Shown piece by piece: positions 10,051-17,738 of a stretch of DNA of 37,996 nucleotides. Source of the DNA: Kiritimatiellia bacterium (GTDB lineage: Bacteria > Verrucomicrobiota > Kiritimatiellia > JAFGHX01). The notes under the pieces were generated by a model, which did no database searches, was not told the origin of the DNA, and saw nothing but the letters and a program-made list of their open reading frames with translations. The stretch covers positions 1-37,996 of the forward strand of contig JAFGHX010000320.1 in NCBI GenBank assembly GCA_016929905.1, read 5' to 3'. The translations under genes and the position numbers were made by a program. Positions within the stretch are counted from its first letter, which is position 1; every line of letters begins with the position of its first letter.

Positions 10051-10107
10051 GCCCCGTCAGGGGCGTTGGCGCAGACCGCGCGCGCACGCAGAGAGCCCTT
10101 ACGGGCT
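10051..10107. other. Two short GC-rich hairpins in the divergent intergenic region
   Basis: GCCCC-GTCA-GGGGC (10051-10064) and AGCCC-TTAC-GGGCT (10094-10107) are perfect 5-bp stems with tetraloops, lying between the divergent sigma gene and YfhO-like gene. The function is unknown. Confidence 0.45.
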
Positions 10108-10166
10108 TGACCAGCAACGAGCGTTCCAGCTTCGAGGTCGTAACGGAGACTGCCGGGAGTCCTCCC

Positions 10167-10202
10167 TTTGACTTGCTCTTTGTCTTACTCTTTGTCTTAC
10201 TC
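10167..10202. repeat. Three 12-bp tandem units (TTTGTCTTACTC type)
   Basis: TTTGACTTGCTC, then TTTGTCTTACTC twice, in perfect 12-bp register, 33 bp upstream of the YfhO-like start. The first unit contains ACTTGCTC, which also begins the ACTTGCTCGAGA dodecamer found elsewhere in the window, so it may be a diverged member of that family. Confidence 0.7.
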
Positions 10203-10235
10203 TGCGTCATACGGCTTGGAGGCGGCAGACCCGTA

Positions 10236-12518
10236 ATGCAGCAGGACACCGACAACACGACCGACGCGCGCGTTCCGGCCGGCGGACTGACGACGAGCCG
10301 GTTCGCGCTGATTCTGTTCGTGATGATCGCGGCGGCTTATCCGGACGCCCTGTTCGGCCTGCGCAGTTTTGTCTTTCGTGACTACGGGATCGGGCACTAT
10401 CCGGTCGCCCACTATCATCGCCAGAGCCTGCTGCACGGCGAGATCCCGCATTGGAACCCGCTGAGCAACTGCGGGCTTCCATTCCTGGCGCAGTGGGGCA
10501 CGCTGGTTCTCTATCCGGGCTCCGTGTTGTATCTGCTGTTCGATCCGTCCTGGAGTCTGGGCTTGTTCTGCCTGGCTCACCTGCTTCTGGCGGGCGTGGC
10601 CATGTACCGGCTGGCTCTGGATTGGACGCAGAACCGGCCGGCGGCCTCGGTGGCGGGCGTGGGCTTTGCGCTGAACGGGCTGGCGTTGAATTGTCTGCAA
10701 TGGCCGCACATGATGGCGGCCCTGGCCTGGATGCCGCTCGTGGTGCTGCTGACCGGCCAGGCCTGCCGCGCGGGGGGGCGCGCCGTGATCAAGGCGGGGC
10801 TTGCGGGCACGCTGCAGATGCTGACCGGCGCGCCTGAATTCATCCTGTTCACATGGCTGATCGCAGCGGCGGTCGCATGCGCAGATCGACGAACCGGAGG
10901 CGTTACCCTGCCGCGCCGGCTGGGCCGGCTGGCGGCGGTTGTCGCGCTCGTCACGGGCCTGTCGGCCGCGCAACTGCTTCCGTTTCTGGATCTGCTCCGC
11001 CATTCGCACAGGCACACGGGTTTCGCCACCGGCCGGTGGTCCATCCCGATCACGGGTTGGGCGAACTTCTTTGTGCCGCTGTTTCAGACCGGGGCGAATC
11101 CTCAGGGTGTCCGGTTCATGGCCGGTCAGTTCTGGATCTCCTCTTATTACCTGGGGCTGCCCGTATTCGTGCTCGGCTGGCTTGCGGTCTTTCGGCTCCG
11201 TTCCTGGCGCGTGATGGTCCTGGCGTGCACGGCGGTGGCGGGCTTGACGCTGGCCTTCGGCGAAGAGTCATTCGTCTATCCCGCGTTACGCGCGCTGATG
11301 CCCATTGTCGGCTTCATGCGGTACCCGGTGAAATTCGTCACGCTGGTGATCTTTGCCGTTCCGCTGCTGGCGGCCTGTGCGGTGCGCGCCTGGCAGGGCG
11401 GGCCGGGCGCGGACACGGCGAGTGTCGGCCGGCGTGCGCTGGCACTCGCCTGGACCGCGAGCCTGGCGTTGGCGGCGGCAATCGTTCTGTCCCGCGGGAC
11501 CGGCCCGGGCGCAGACAAGGACCGCTGGGCGGTCCTACTGAGCGGAGCGACGCGGGCGGCGTTTCTGACGGTCGCCCTGCTCGTGCTTCACTTGCTGCGG
11601 CGCCCGAAACGGCCTGGCGCCGGAACGCTCGCGGAAGTCGCCCTCGTATTTCTGATCGGGTTGGATGCGCTGACCCATACCCCGCGCCAGAACCCGACGG
11701 TCGCCCGCGGCGTGGCGACGAAGCCGAACCTGCCGGACCTGCAGGCGCTGGCCCCGTTGCCGCGGCACGGCGAGTCGCGGGCGATGCCGACGCCGGAAGC
11801 GAACCGGAAGTTCCTTTTCACGACACTCGCGGATCCGGAAGCCGACTACATCGGCAAGCGGCTCGGCTTGTTCGGGAACTGCAATCTGCTGGACGGCATC
11901 TCGAAGATCAACGGAATCTGGCCTCTGTACCTGTCGGAATCCGGGGCGGTCTGGTCTCTGCCGTACGCGCGGCCGGAGCGTCAGCCGCAGGGGGTGCTCG
12001 ACTTCCTCGGGGTATCGCAGATTTCCGTGCCGGGCAACGCCTGCGAGTGGCAGCCGCGCGCGGGCTGGATGCCGTTTGTCTCGGCGGGGCAGCGGCCGGT
12101 CTTCGCGGGTGCGGCAGAGACGCTTGCGCGGTTGGGCGCATCGGAATTCGATCCGCGCGCGATCGTGTACCTGCCTCGTGAGGCCGAGCCGCATATCCGG
12201 GCTCGGGAGCGAGCCGACGTCGCCGTGCTGAATCCAATCGTAACGGCGCATCGCGTGGAAGCGCAGGTTCGGACCGACCGGCCCACCCTGGTCCTCGTGG
12301 CGCAGGCCTATTATCATCCGTGGCGTGCCGCGGTGGACGGCAAGCGCGTGCGGCTGTGGCGCGCCAACTACGGCTTTCAGGCCGTGGCCATTCCGGCAGG
12401 CGAGCATGCCGTCGTGCTTGCCTATCGGGACAAGGCGTTCCGTGTCGGGGCGCTGATCTCGGTGTTGACGCTTGCCCTGTGCGTGGCGGGATGGATCCGG
12501 ACGCGACGTCCAGCCTGA
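10236..12518 (+). CDS. YfhO-like polytopic membrane protein
   Basis: 760 residues from the ATG at 10236. I chose this start because the hydrophobic core begins just after it and the upstream in-frame sequence is antisense to the sigma gene; a GGAGG sits 13 bp upstream. About 11-12 membrane segments lie in the first 480 residues. The first loop has HWNPLSNCGLPFLAQWG, typical of the YfhO/PF09586 family of GT-C-fold membrane proteins. A soluble C-terminal half is followed by a last membrane span near the end. Some family members transfer sugars from lipid carriers to cell-surface polymers; the substrate here is unknown. The next gene, a glycoside hydrolase, begins 82 bp downstream on the same strand but has its own candidate promoter. 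Confidence 0.8.
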   Translation: MQQDTDNTTDARVPAGGLTTSRFALILFVMIAAAYPDALFGLRSFVFRDYGIGHYPVAHYHRQSLLHGEIPHWNPLSNCGLPFLAQWGTLVLYPGSVLYLLFDPSWSLGLFCLAHLLLAGVAMYRLALDWTQNRPAASVAGVGFALNGLALNCLQWPHMMAALAWMPLVVLLTGQACRAGGRAVIKAGLAGTLQMLTGAPEFILFTWLIAAAVACADRRTGGVTLPRRLGRLAAVVALVTGLSAAQLLPFLDLLRHSHRHTGFATGRWSIPITGWANFFVPLFQTGANPQGVRFMAGQFWISSYYLGLPVFVLGWLAVFRLRSWRVMVLACTAVAGLTLAFGEESFVYPALRALMPIVGFMRYPVKFVTLVIFAVPLLAACAVRAWQGGPGADTASVGRRALALAWTASLALAAAIVLSRGTGPGADKDRWAVLLSGATRAAFLTVALLVLHLLRRPKRPGAGTLAEVALVFLIGLDALTHTPRQNPTVARGVATKPNLPDLQALAPLPRHGESRAMPTPEANRKFLFTTLADPEADYIGKRLGLFGNCNLLDGISKINGIWPLYLSESGAVWSLPYARPERQPQGVLDFLGVSQISVPGNACEWQPRAGWMPFVSAGQRPVFAGAAETLARLGASEFDPRAIVYLPREAEPHIRARERADVAVLNPIVTAHRVEAQVRTDRPTLVLVAQAYYHPWRAAVDGKRVRLWRANYGFQAVAIPAGEHAVVLAYRDKAFRVGALISVLTLALCVAGWIRTRRPA

Positions 12519-12534
12519 AAGTTGCGTGTCTCGC

Positions 12535-12564
12535 TTGATATTCCCGACACAACGACACTACCAT
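12535..12564 (+). promoter_or_regulatory. Candidate sigma-70-like promoter for the glycoside hydrolase gene
   Basis: TTGATA (12535-12540), an 18-base spacer and TACCAT (12559-12564), ending 36 bp before the ATG at 12601. Each hexamer matches consensus at 4-5 of 6 positions. Confidence 0.4.
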
Positions 12565-12600
12565 TCCCGAACACAGCGTCAAGACAGGGGGGGGCGCAGC

Positions 12601-14199
12601 ATGCCGACGCGAGCGAGTGCCGTTACCGTTCACGCCGATCGAGTGGTCCAACCGTCTTTCGGCGGGATCGGCTTTCACGTGTTCTGTCATCTGCATCCGA
12701 TGAGCCGGCGCCAAGTGGACGAGGTGTTCGCCAAGCGATGGCGCGAGCTGAGCCCGTCGTTCGCGCGCGCGACGCACAATTGGGGCTGGAATGCGGAAGC
12801 CGTATTGCCGTTCTTCCGGCTGCTCCGCGAGACGGGCACGGAGCTCTATCTGACGACCTGGAACCCGCGCGACACGCAAACGGCGGAGGCCCGCACGGCC
12901 TACGCCGACGAGGTGGCCGGGTTGCTGGAGTCGCTGGTTCGGGGGGAGGGCCTCGCCAACATCCGCACCTACTGCATGACGAACGAGCTGTCGCTGGGCG
13001 GCTGGGCCAAACTGCGCAACGACCTGCCGACGTTCAAAGACTACCATGCACGCATCTTCGACGCGCTGCGCGCGCGGGGCCTGGACGTCGGCCTTCTGGC
13101 GAGCGACGCCTCCCCGATCCGGAACTGGGACACGATCGAGTGGGCGGCCACGCACATGGACGCGATCACGCGCGCCTACGGCGGACATCACTACATCAAC
13201 GACTTCGAGCCCGACGACGAGACGTTCTACCCGTGGTTCCTGGGCGAGGTCACGCGCGGAGTGGCCGTGGCGGCCGGCAAGGGCAAGCCGTTCATCGTGG
13301 GCGAATTCGGCGCGCGGCAGCACCGCGGCCCGCGCTATGGGTACGACAAGTGGGACGGGTGCGCGCATTGGGAGACGGCGCTCGAACCGCTGGTCGGCAT
13401 TCAACTGGCCGAGGCCGCGATGGCCATGCTGAATGCCGGCGTCTACGCGATGGGCTATTGGACGTTCGCCGACTTCCCGGACAACGAGAAGAAGCGGTAC
13501 GCCAACAAGTGGGGCACGTTCCGGTGGTCGGGCGCCGATCATTCGACGCGTCCGCACTACTACGCCTACGGGCTGCTGACGAAGTTCTTCCGGGGGCCGG
13601 CAGCCGTGTTGCAGGTCGGCGCCGACGATCCGCGCCTCCGTGCGGCAGCCGTGCGCCACCAAGCCGGCCGCACTTGGTCCGCGGCGATCGTGAACCGAAA
13701 CGCGGCGCGCGCGGCGATACGGCTGACGGCAGAGGGCCTGGCCCCGGAAGCGCATGTGCGCAAGTATGTGTATGATCCCGCCGGCATTCCCGCTTGCCCC
13801 TGCGGTGATTTGCAGCCGCCCGAAGCCGTCCTCGCGCTGCGTGACGGGCAGCTGACCGACGAGTTGCGGCCCGGTTCCCTCACGGTCTACACCACGGCGT
13901 TCACCGCAGACGCCCCGCGGGCGGTCCGCGGTCTGCGGGCGGACCGGGACACCGACGGCGTCGTGCGGCTGAGCTGGGCGCCGAACCCCGAGCCGGATCT
14001 GTGCTACTACCGCGTCTTCCGCTGCCCGGAACCGGATTGCCGCACGGCCGCGGCAACACAGATCGGCTCGACGATCGCAACGGAGTTCGTGGACAGGGAC
14101 GCTGAGCGGGCCGACGGGACAATGCACTACGCCGTGGCCGCAGTGAACCAGTCGGGGAATGTGGGGGAAGGTAGAAGCGGCGTCCTGTGTCCGCCATAG
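12601..14199 (+). CDS. Glycoside hydrolase, clan GH-A-like, with C-terminal FN3-like domain
   Basis: 532 residues from the ATG at 12601, preceded by a G-rich SD-like run. The first 330 residues look like a (beta/alpha)8 barrel of clan GH-A. The proposed acid/base is Glu129 in YCMTNELSLGG (the Asn-Glu pair after strand 4), and the proposed nucleophile is Glu235 in FIVGEFGARQ (strand 7); the spacing of 106 residues fits the clan. A beta-sandwich follows (about 335-430), then a fibronectin-III-like C-terminal domain (about 440-530). No signal peptide is visible at this start, and the in-frame upstream extension does not supply one. The protein is therefore either cytoplasmic or exported by another route. 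Exact GH family and substrate are not recognised. Confidence 0.8.
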   Translation: MPTRASAVTVHADRVVQPSFGGIGFHVFCHLHPMSRRQVDEVFAKRWRELSPSFARATHNWGWNAEAVLPFFRLLRETGTELYLTTWNPRDTQTAEARTAYADEVAGLLESLVRGEGLANIRTYCMTNELSLGGWAKLRNDLPTFKDYHARIFDALRARGLDVGLLASDASPIRNWDTIEWAATHMDAITRAYGGHHYINDFEPDDETFYPWFLGEVTRGVAVAAGKGKPFIVGEFGARQHRGPRYGYDKWDGCAHWETALEPLVGIQLAEAAMAMLNAGVYAMGYWTFADFPDNEKKRYANKWGTFRWSGADHSTRPHYYAYGLLTKFFRGPAAVLQVGADDPRLRAAAVRHQAGRTWSAAIVNRNAARAAIRLTAEGLAPEAHVRKYVYDPAGIPACPCGDLQPPEAVLALRDGQLTDELRPGSLTVYTTAFTADAPRAVRGLRADRDTDGVVRLSWAPNPEPDLCYYRVFRCPEPDCRTAAATQIGSTIATEFVDRDAERADGTMHYAVAAVNQSGNVGEGRSGVLCPP

Positions 14200-14230
14200 C
14201 CTGAAAGGCGAAGGCGGATCGCCGCTTCCA

Positions 14231-14247
14231 CCGGGCCGAAGGCCCGG
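14231..14247. other. Perfect 7-bp hairpin between convergent genes
   Basis: CCGGGCC-GAA-GGCCCGG, 31 bp after the glycoside hydrolase stop and before the 3' end of the leftward selA. There is no T tract, so a termination role is possible but unproven. Confidence 0.5.
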
Positions 14248-14255
14248 GGACTGAG

Positions 14256-14279
14256 ACTTGCTCGAGAACTTGCTCGAAA
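14256..14279. repeat. Dodecamer repeat site A (2 units)
   Basis: ACTTGCTCGAGA then ACTTGCTCGAAA, in exact 12-bp register, in the convergent gap between the glycoside hydrolase and selA. It is the same family as the sites near 20.0, 22.5, 26.5 and 28.6 kb. Confidence 0.85.
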
Positions 14280-14307
14280 TCCCCGCGGCCGCGCGGCGGA
14301 ACGCCGA

Positions 14308-15699
14308 TCACGACGAGTGCTTCAGAGCGCCGACGACTTCCCCGATCGTCTGCGCAAGATAAGCAAAGTCCTCTTCGAAGAGGGTGAGCACATCGAACAG
14401 GACCCGCCCTTCCCTGAGGACCCCGAGCACGGGCGGATCCTTCTGGAGCAACGTCGCAAAGACGTGCTCCGCGAAGGTGGCCTTCCTGCTGATCTTCTTC
14501 CTGGGCGCGAGCAGTTCGACCGCCGTGCTGGGCAGTTCGAGGTGGGGCAGGGATCCGCCGCCGGACCGGCCCGTGCTCGGCACCGCGCATGCGGACACGC
14601 CGTACTTCCGGAGTTCCGCGATCAACTTCCGGGCCAGTCGGTCGAGTTCCTCCCCCGTTCGTTCCATCATCGCGAATATGGGCGGCACGGTTTCCTGCCG
14701 GCAGTCGTCCAGGTAGAACCGGCACGCGGCGCAGAGCCCGGCCATCGTCAACTTGCCGACGCGCAGCGCCCGCATCAGCGGCGCGCGCGCCAACTGCCGT
14801 ACGAGCGCGGCGCGCCCGGCCACAATGCCGCCCTGCGGCCCGCCCAGCAGCTTGTCGGTGCTGAACATCACCAGATCCGCACCCGCCGCGATCGCGCTGC
14901 GCACGTCCGGCTCGGTCTCGAGCGGCACGCCGCGCGGCCGGCGGAGCAAACCGGAGCCCATATCGTAGAAAAGGGGCAGCTCGTACCGATGCGCCAATCC
15001 GGCCAAAGCCGCGGCATCCACTTCCGCCGCCGCTCCTTCGACGGCATAGTTGGATTTGTGCGCCTTGAAGATCGCCGCCGTCTCCGGCCCGATCGCCGCC
15101 TCGTAGTCGGCCAACCGCGTGCTGTTGGTCGCGCCGATTTCCCGCATGCGCACGCCGCCGGCGGCCATGATCTCGGGGATCCGGAACGAGCCGCCGATTT
15201 CGATGAGTTCGCCGCGCGAGACAACGACCTCGCGCTCGCGCGCGAGCGTGTGCAGGGCGAGGATGATCCCGGCGGCGTTGTTGTTCACCACGACGGCGTC
15301 TTCCGCGCCCGTGATGTAGCACAGCATGTCGGTGACGTGGTCGCTCCGGCTCCCGCGCTGCGCAGCGGCAAGGTCGTACTCCAGATTCGAATATCCGCGT
15401 GCCGCGCGAGAAATCGCGTCGGTTACCGCGCGGCCGAGCGGCGCGCGGCCGAGGTTCGTGTGCAGAATGACGCCGGTGGCGTTCATCACCGGTTTGAGGG
15501 ATTGGCCGGCAATTCGTTCGAGGCACGCCTTGACCTCGGGCAGGATCTGCCCCGGATCCCGCCTTGCACCCGTCACGCCCGCGCACCGGGCAACGGCGAA
15601 AGCCACCCTGTCTTCGCCGTACCGGTCCTTCAGAGCCGCGAGTGCCGGTTGCTTGAGAAGTGCGGCGACAGCGGGAGAAGATGTGTCAGGTGCGTTCAT
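14308..15699 (-). CDS. selA: L-seryl-tRNA(Sec) selenium transferase SelA
   Basis: 463 residues, full length for the family. SelA is a PLP enzyme that converts seryl-tRNA(Sec) to selenocysteyl-tRNA(Sec) using selenophosphate. Visible signatures are NATGVILHTNLGRAPLG near residue 72, SNLEYDL, and the PLP-lysine segment VMFSTDKLLGGPQGG with Lys283. The C-terminal substrate domain is intact (LPHLELPSTAVELL onward). The gene lies 119 bp downstream of the tRNA-Sec gene on the same strand, a linkage known from other selenocysteine-using bacteria. No good SD precedes the ATG at 15699. selB and selD are not in the window. Confidence 0.96.
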   Translation of the reverse strand: MNAPDTSSPAVAALLKQPALAALKDRYGEDRVAFAVARCAGVTGARRDPGQILPEVKACLERIAGQSLKPVMNATGVILHTNLGRAPLGRAVTDAISRAARGYSNLEYDLAAAQRGSRSDHVTDMLCYITGAEDAVVVNNNAAGIILALHTLAREREVVVSRGELIEIGGSFRIPEIMAAGGVRMREIGATNSTRLADYEAAIGPETAAIFKAHKSNYAVEGAAAEVDAAALAGLAHRYELPLFYDMGSGLLRRPRGVPLETEPDVRSAIAAGADLVMFSTDKLLGGPQGGIVAGRAALVRQLARAPLMRALRVGKLTMAGLCAACRFYLDDCRQETVPPIFAMMERTGEELDRLARKLIAELRKYGVSACAVPSTGRSGGGSLPHLELPSTAVELLAPRKKISRKATFAEHVFATLLQKDPPVLGVLREGRVLFDVLTLFEEDFAYLAQTIGEVVGALKHSS

Positions 15700-15784
15700 G
15701 GATTTCGGTACACGGGCCGGCCCGCCTTCGCCCTTCCGCCCTCGCCTCTCAGGCTTCGGGACGGCAAATCGGGCTACGCCGCGG

Positions 15785-15823
15785 CTGCCCGTTCCCGCCC
15801 GGAGCCGGGGCGGGAACGGGCAG
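15785..15823 (-). other. 16-bp perfect hairpin between selC and selA
   Basis: 15785-15800 and 15808-15823 are perfect inverted repeats with a 7-base loop (GGAGCCG). The distal arm includes the last bases of the tRNA-Sec acceptor stem. No T tract follows on the minus strand, so it could serve as a processing signal or as a factor-dependent or leaky terminator between selC and selA. Because it can sequester the tRNA 3' end it may also compete with tRNA folding. Confidence 0.75.
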
Positions 15824-15914
15824 AGAGGGCAGGAATCGAACCTGCCACAGACGGTGTTATCCGCCCGCTACTGGTTTTGAAGACCAGCTGGAACACCAGT
15901 TCCGTCCTCTCTGC
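15819..15914 (-). tRNA. selC: tRNA-Sec (anticodon UCA)
   Basis: Read on the minus strand: acceptor GCAGAGAG (complement of 15907-15914) pairs with CTCTCTGC (complement of 15820-15827). The D stem is GGAAC/GTTCC with TGGT loop. The anticodon arm is CTGGT-CTTCAAA-ACCAG, anticodon TCA. A long variable arm forms 7 pairs (CGGGCGG/CCGTCTG, two G-U) around ATAACA, and the T loop is TTCGATT. The short D loop and long variable arm are diagnostic of tRNA-Sec. The discriminator base would be C and CCA is not encoded. Acceptor plus T stem can reach 14 pairs, one more than the bacterial 8+5, so the exact ends are uncertain by 1-2 bases. Confidence 0.95.
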
Positions 15915-15985
15915 AAGTCGAACCCGTATGATACGGCGGCGGCCTGGGCGGATCAAGCATCGAAGCGGATACACCGGCCATCCTC

Positions 15986-15991
15986 ATTATA
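15986..15991 (-). promoter_or_regulatory. Candidate -10 box for selC
   Basis: TATAAT on the minus strand, about 70 bp upstream of the tRNA-Sec 5' end. No good -35 hexamer is present; at that place lies the conserved block CGGCAGAATGTTCCG (15995-16009), also found upstream of the second flagellin gene. Confidence 0.35.
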
Positions 15992-15994
15992 TGG

Positions 15995-16009
15995 CGGAAC
16001 ATTCTGCCG
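15995..16009. promoter_or_regulatory. Conserved partially palindromic block, flagellin 1 copy
   Basis: CGGAACATTCTGCCG occurs identically at 17610-17624, in each case 115-116 bp before the sigma-28 TAAA box, in surroundings that otherwise differ. The arms CGG/CCG plus internal A/T symmetry suggest a protein-binding site. The factor is unknown. Confidence 0.5.
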
Positions 16010-16050
16010 CCGGGCGTAAAGGCACGTCTGGCGCACGCCGTTGCGCCGTC

Positions 16051-16075
16051 CAATGACGCAAGTTCGATGCCACGG
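16051..16075. promoter_or_regulatory. Conserved 25-bp block upstream of flagellin 1, antisense sigma-54-like
   Basis: A 25-bp block starting CAATGACGCAAGTT and ending ATGCCACGG matches 17666-17690 at 23 of 25 positions, both about 74 bp upstream of the sigma-28 TAAA. On the minus strand it contains TGGCAT-N5-TTGC, close to the sigma-54 consensus TGGCAC-N5-TTGC with correct GG/GC spacing. It would direct transcription away from the flagellin gene. Confidence 0.45.
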
Positions 16076-16124
16076 ACCGGCTCGATGCCAGTGCCCGAAT
16101 CCCGATTTTTCGGTGCTTTCGGGT

Positions 16125-16151
16125 TAAATCGCGCCCCCGAACCGCCGAACA
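16125..16151 (+). promoter_or_regulatory. Sigma-28 (FliA) promoter of flagellin 1
   Basis: TAAA (16125-16128), exactly 15 bases, then GCCGAACA (16144-16151). This matches the flagellar sigma-28 consensus TAAA-N15-GCCGATAA at 10 of the 12 specified bases. Predicted transcription start is about 16158, giving a leader of about 200 nt. The paralogous gene has the same arrangement. Confidence 0.85.
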
Positions 16152-16285
16152 AGCAGGTAGCGGCCACGCACTGGCTGCTGTGTCTGAACAGTTGTCAGGA
16201 AGAAAGGAGGGCTGCGGATCGGACGGGGATGCCGGGGACCGGTAGGGGCTGGGCCTCGAGCGAGACAACGGCTGACACCTCAACA

Positions 16286-16299
16286 GGGCACGGATGCCC
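16286..16299 (+). promoter_or_regulatory. Leader hairpin with ANGGAU hexaloop (CsrA-like site), flagellin 1
   Basis: GGGC-ACGGAT-GCCC: a 4-bp stem with hexaloop ACGGAU, fitting the CsrA/RsmE loop motif ANGGA(U), 62 nt before the start codon. The second flagellin leader has AGGC-AAGGAT-GCCT at nearly the same place, so the outer base pair covaries (G-C to A-U) while the loop motif is kept. The SD itself (TCACGGAGGAAGG, shared by both genes) is a second ANGGA match. Confidence 0.65.
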
Positions 16300-16361
16300 G
16301 CGCCCGTTAGATGACGGGCGAGCGGAAGGGAAACGCGAAGGGAGTCACGGAGGAAGGAACG

Positions 16362-17321
16362 ATGCAAGTCTACAACAACGCGCCCGCTTTCAGCGTATGG
16401 AAGCACTATTCGTTCAACGTCAGCAACATGCGCAAGTCGATGTCCAAGCTGGCATCGGGTCTTCGGATCAACCAGGCATCCGACGATCCGGCCGGCCTGG
16501 CGATCAGCGAGCGCTTGCGGGCCCAGTACCGCAACACGGCCGCGGCGGCCATGAACGTGGAGAACAAGATATCCTATCTGCAGACGGCCGACGGCTGGCT
16601 GCAGAAGATTCACGACATGCTCGGCCGTATGGCCGAACTGGCGGTGATGGCCAACGACGGGACCAAGAGCAACACGGACCGACTGAACCTGCAGATGGAA
16701 TTCCAGCAAATGCAGTACGAAATCCAGCGTATTACCAGCGGCGCAACCGCCGCGGGGAAATACAATGGGTTGTACCTGTTCCGCGGGGGGAACGGCATTG
16801 CCAGCATGACCGGCGACGCCATTTCCGGGACGGAGGCGCCGTACCTGCAGGTGGGGCCCGACAGCAACCAGATCTTCCAGGAGTCGCCGGTCAATCTGAC
16901 GGCCACGAACTTCGTGGACATCGTCGGGAGCTACTCGACCTATTCGTACGGGTCGAACATGTCGCTGGCCGGCTCCACGCTGACCGTCGTGCACTGGGCG
17001 AGCCTGATCTGCGAGCGGCACTTGAGCATCTCGACCCAATCGGTGGCTCAGTCCGCGGTGGACAAGCTGAACCTCGGTATCGACTACGTCAGCGGGATCC
17101 GCGCCGTGATCGGGGCGGAGCAAAACCGCATGGCCCAGACGCTGAGCGGTCTGCGCAACTACGAGGACAACGTACGGGCTTCCGAGAGCCGCATCCGCGA
17201 CGTGGATGTGGCACGGGAGACGACCGAGTTCTCGAAGTACCAGATCCTGACCCAGATCGGCACGGCCATGCTGGCCCAGGCCAACGCGCTGCCGGGCGGC
17301 GTGGTACAACTCATCGGATAG
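16362..17321 (+). CDS. Flagellin 1
   Basis: 319 residues from the ATG at 16362, with SD GGAGG 8 bases upstream. Flagellin D0/D1 N-terminal region: residues 18-60 with MSKLASGLRINQASDDPAGL, then LQTADGWLQKIHDMLGRMAELA. C-terminal D1/D0: GAEQNRMAQTLSGL then the near-universal ending AMLAQANALPGGVVQL. The central variable part (about 140-235) is short, so there are no large D2/D3 domains. It is exported by the flagellar type III apparatus and polymerises into the filament. A tandem paralogue follows; I count about 25 ungapped substitutions between the two. It ends in its own terminator. Confidence 0.95.
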   Translation: MQVYNNAPAFSVWKHYSFNVSNMRKSMSKLASGLRINQASDDPAGLAISERLRAQYRNTAAAAMNVENKISYLQTADGWLQKIHDMLGRMAELAVMANDGTKSNTDRLNLQMEFQQMQYEIQRITSGATAAGKYNGLYLFRGGNGIASMTGDAISGTEAPYLQVGPDSNQIFQESPVNLTATNFVDIVGSYSTYSYGSNMSLAGSTLTVVHWASLICERHLSISTQSVAQSAVDKLNLGIDYVSGIRAVIGAEQNRMAQTLSGLRNYEDNVRASESRIRDVDVARETTEFSKYQILTQIGTAMLAQANALPGGVVQLIG

Positions 17322-17356
17322 AACCGGAACCGAACAGCAGATTGAGACCGAACAGA

Positions 17357-17387
17357 GGGGAGATCCGGAGGATCTCCCCTTCTCTTT
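17357..17387 (+). terminator. Rho-independent terminator of flagellin 1
   Basis: GGGGAGATCC-GGA-GGATCTCCCC is a perfect 10-bp stem, followed by TTCTCTTT, starting 35 bp after the stop codon. Confidence 0.92.
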
Positions 17388-17438
17388 GGGTGCGCGCCGG
17401 CGTAGATACATGAAGGCGGGCCTTACCGGCAACTCGAC

Positions 17439-17499
17439 GAACGTCGAACATCGAACACATGAGCGTTGAATGTTGAACGTTGAGCGTTGAACGTTGAGC
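17439..17499. repeat. Heptamer tandem repeats between the flagellin genes
   Basis: Three units (GAACGTC, GAACATC, GAACACA; 17439-17459), then five units (GTTGAAT, GTTGAAC, GTTGAGC, GTTGAAC, GTTGAGC; 17465-17499), in strict 7-bp register. They resemble the short tandemly repeated heptamers (STRR) described in cyanobacteria in form, though the sequence differs. The rest of 17322-17930 holds the regulatory elements of flagellin 2 and no gene. Confidence 0.85.
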
Positions 17500-17609
17500 C
17501 CAAGAACAGGGAGCCGAACCAGACGCTGCACGGTACCGGCGCTAATCGCGCCGTCCCGTGAGCGGCACCGGTTGTCGGCAGCATGCTCGCAAGAGGGTGT
17601 CTGATGGGC

Positions 17610-17624
17610 CGGAACATTCTGCCG
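17610..17624. promoter_or_regulatory. Conserved partially palindromic block, flagellin 2 copy
   Basis: Identical to 15995-16009 (CGGAACATTCTGCCG) and 115 bp before the TAAA box. No tRNA is next to this copy, so conservation is not explained by selC alone. Confidence 0.5.
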
Positions 17625-17665
17625 GTGGTCGCGCGAACGAGGTCGAGGGGTGCGGACACGGAGTT

Positions 17666-17690
17666 CAATGACGCAAGTTGCATGCCACGG
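17666..17690. promoter_or_regulatory. Conserved 25-bp block upstream of flagellin 2, antisense sigma-54-like
   Basis: Second copy of the block at 16051-16075. The minus strand reads TGGCATGCAACTTGC (17673-17687), one mismatch from the core sigma-54 consensus. Orientation is away from the flagellin gene. Confidence 0.45.
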
Positions 17691-17738
17691 CCCCTCACGC
17701 TTTTCGACCGAGCGCGGCGTTTTGCGGGGTTGCCGCCC

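Noticed and set aside
11908..14127. 739-codon minus-strand frame opposite the YfhO-like and glycoside hydrolase genes
   Set aside because: It spans two real genes and their intergenic promoter, and no domain is recognisable. It is an antisense shadow.
16029..16046. Plus-strand sigma-54 promoter (TGGCGCACGCCGTTGC) upstream of flagellin 1
   Set aside because: The GG to GC spacing is one base too long, and it is not conserved upstream of flagellin 2, whereas the sigma-28 element is.
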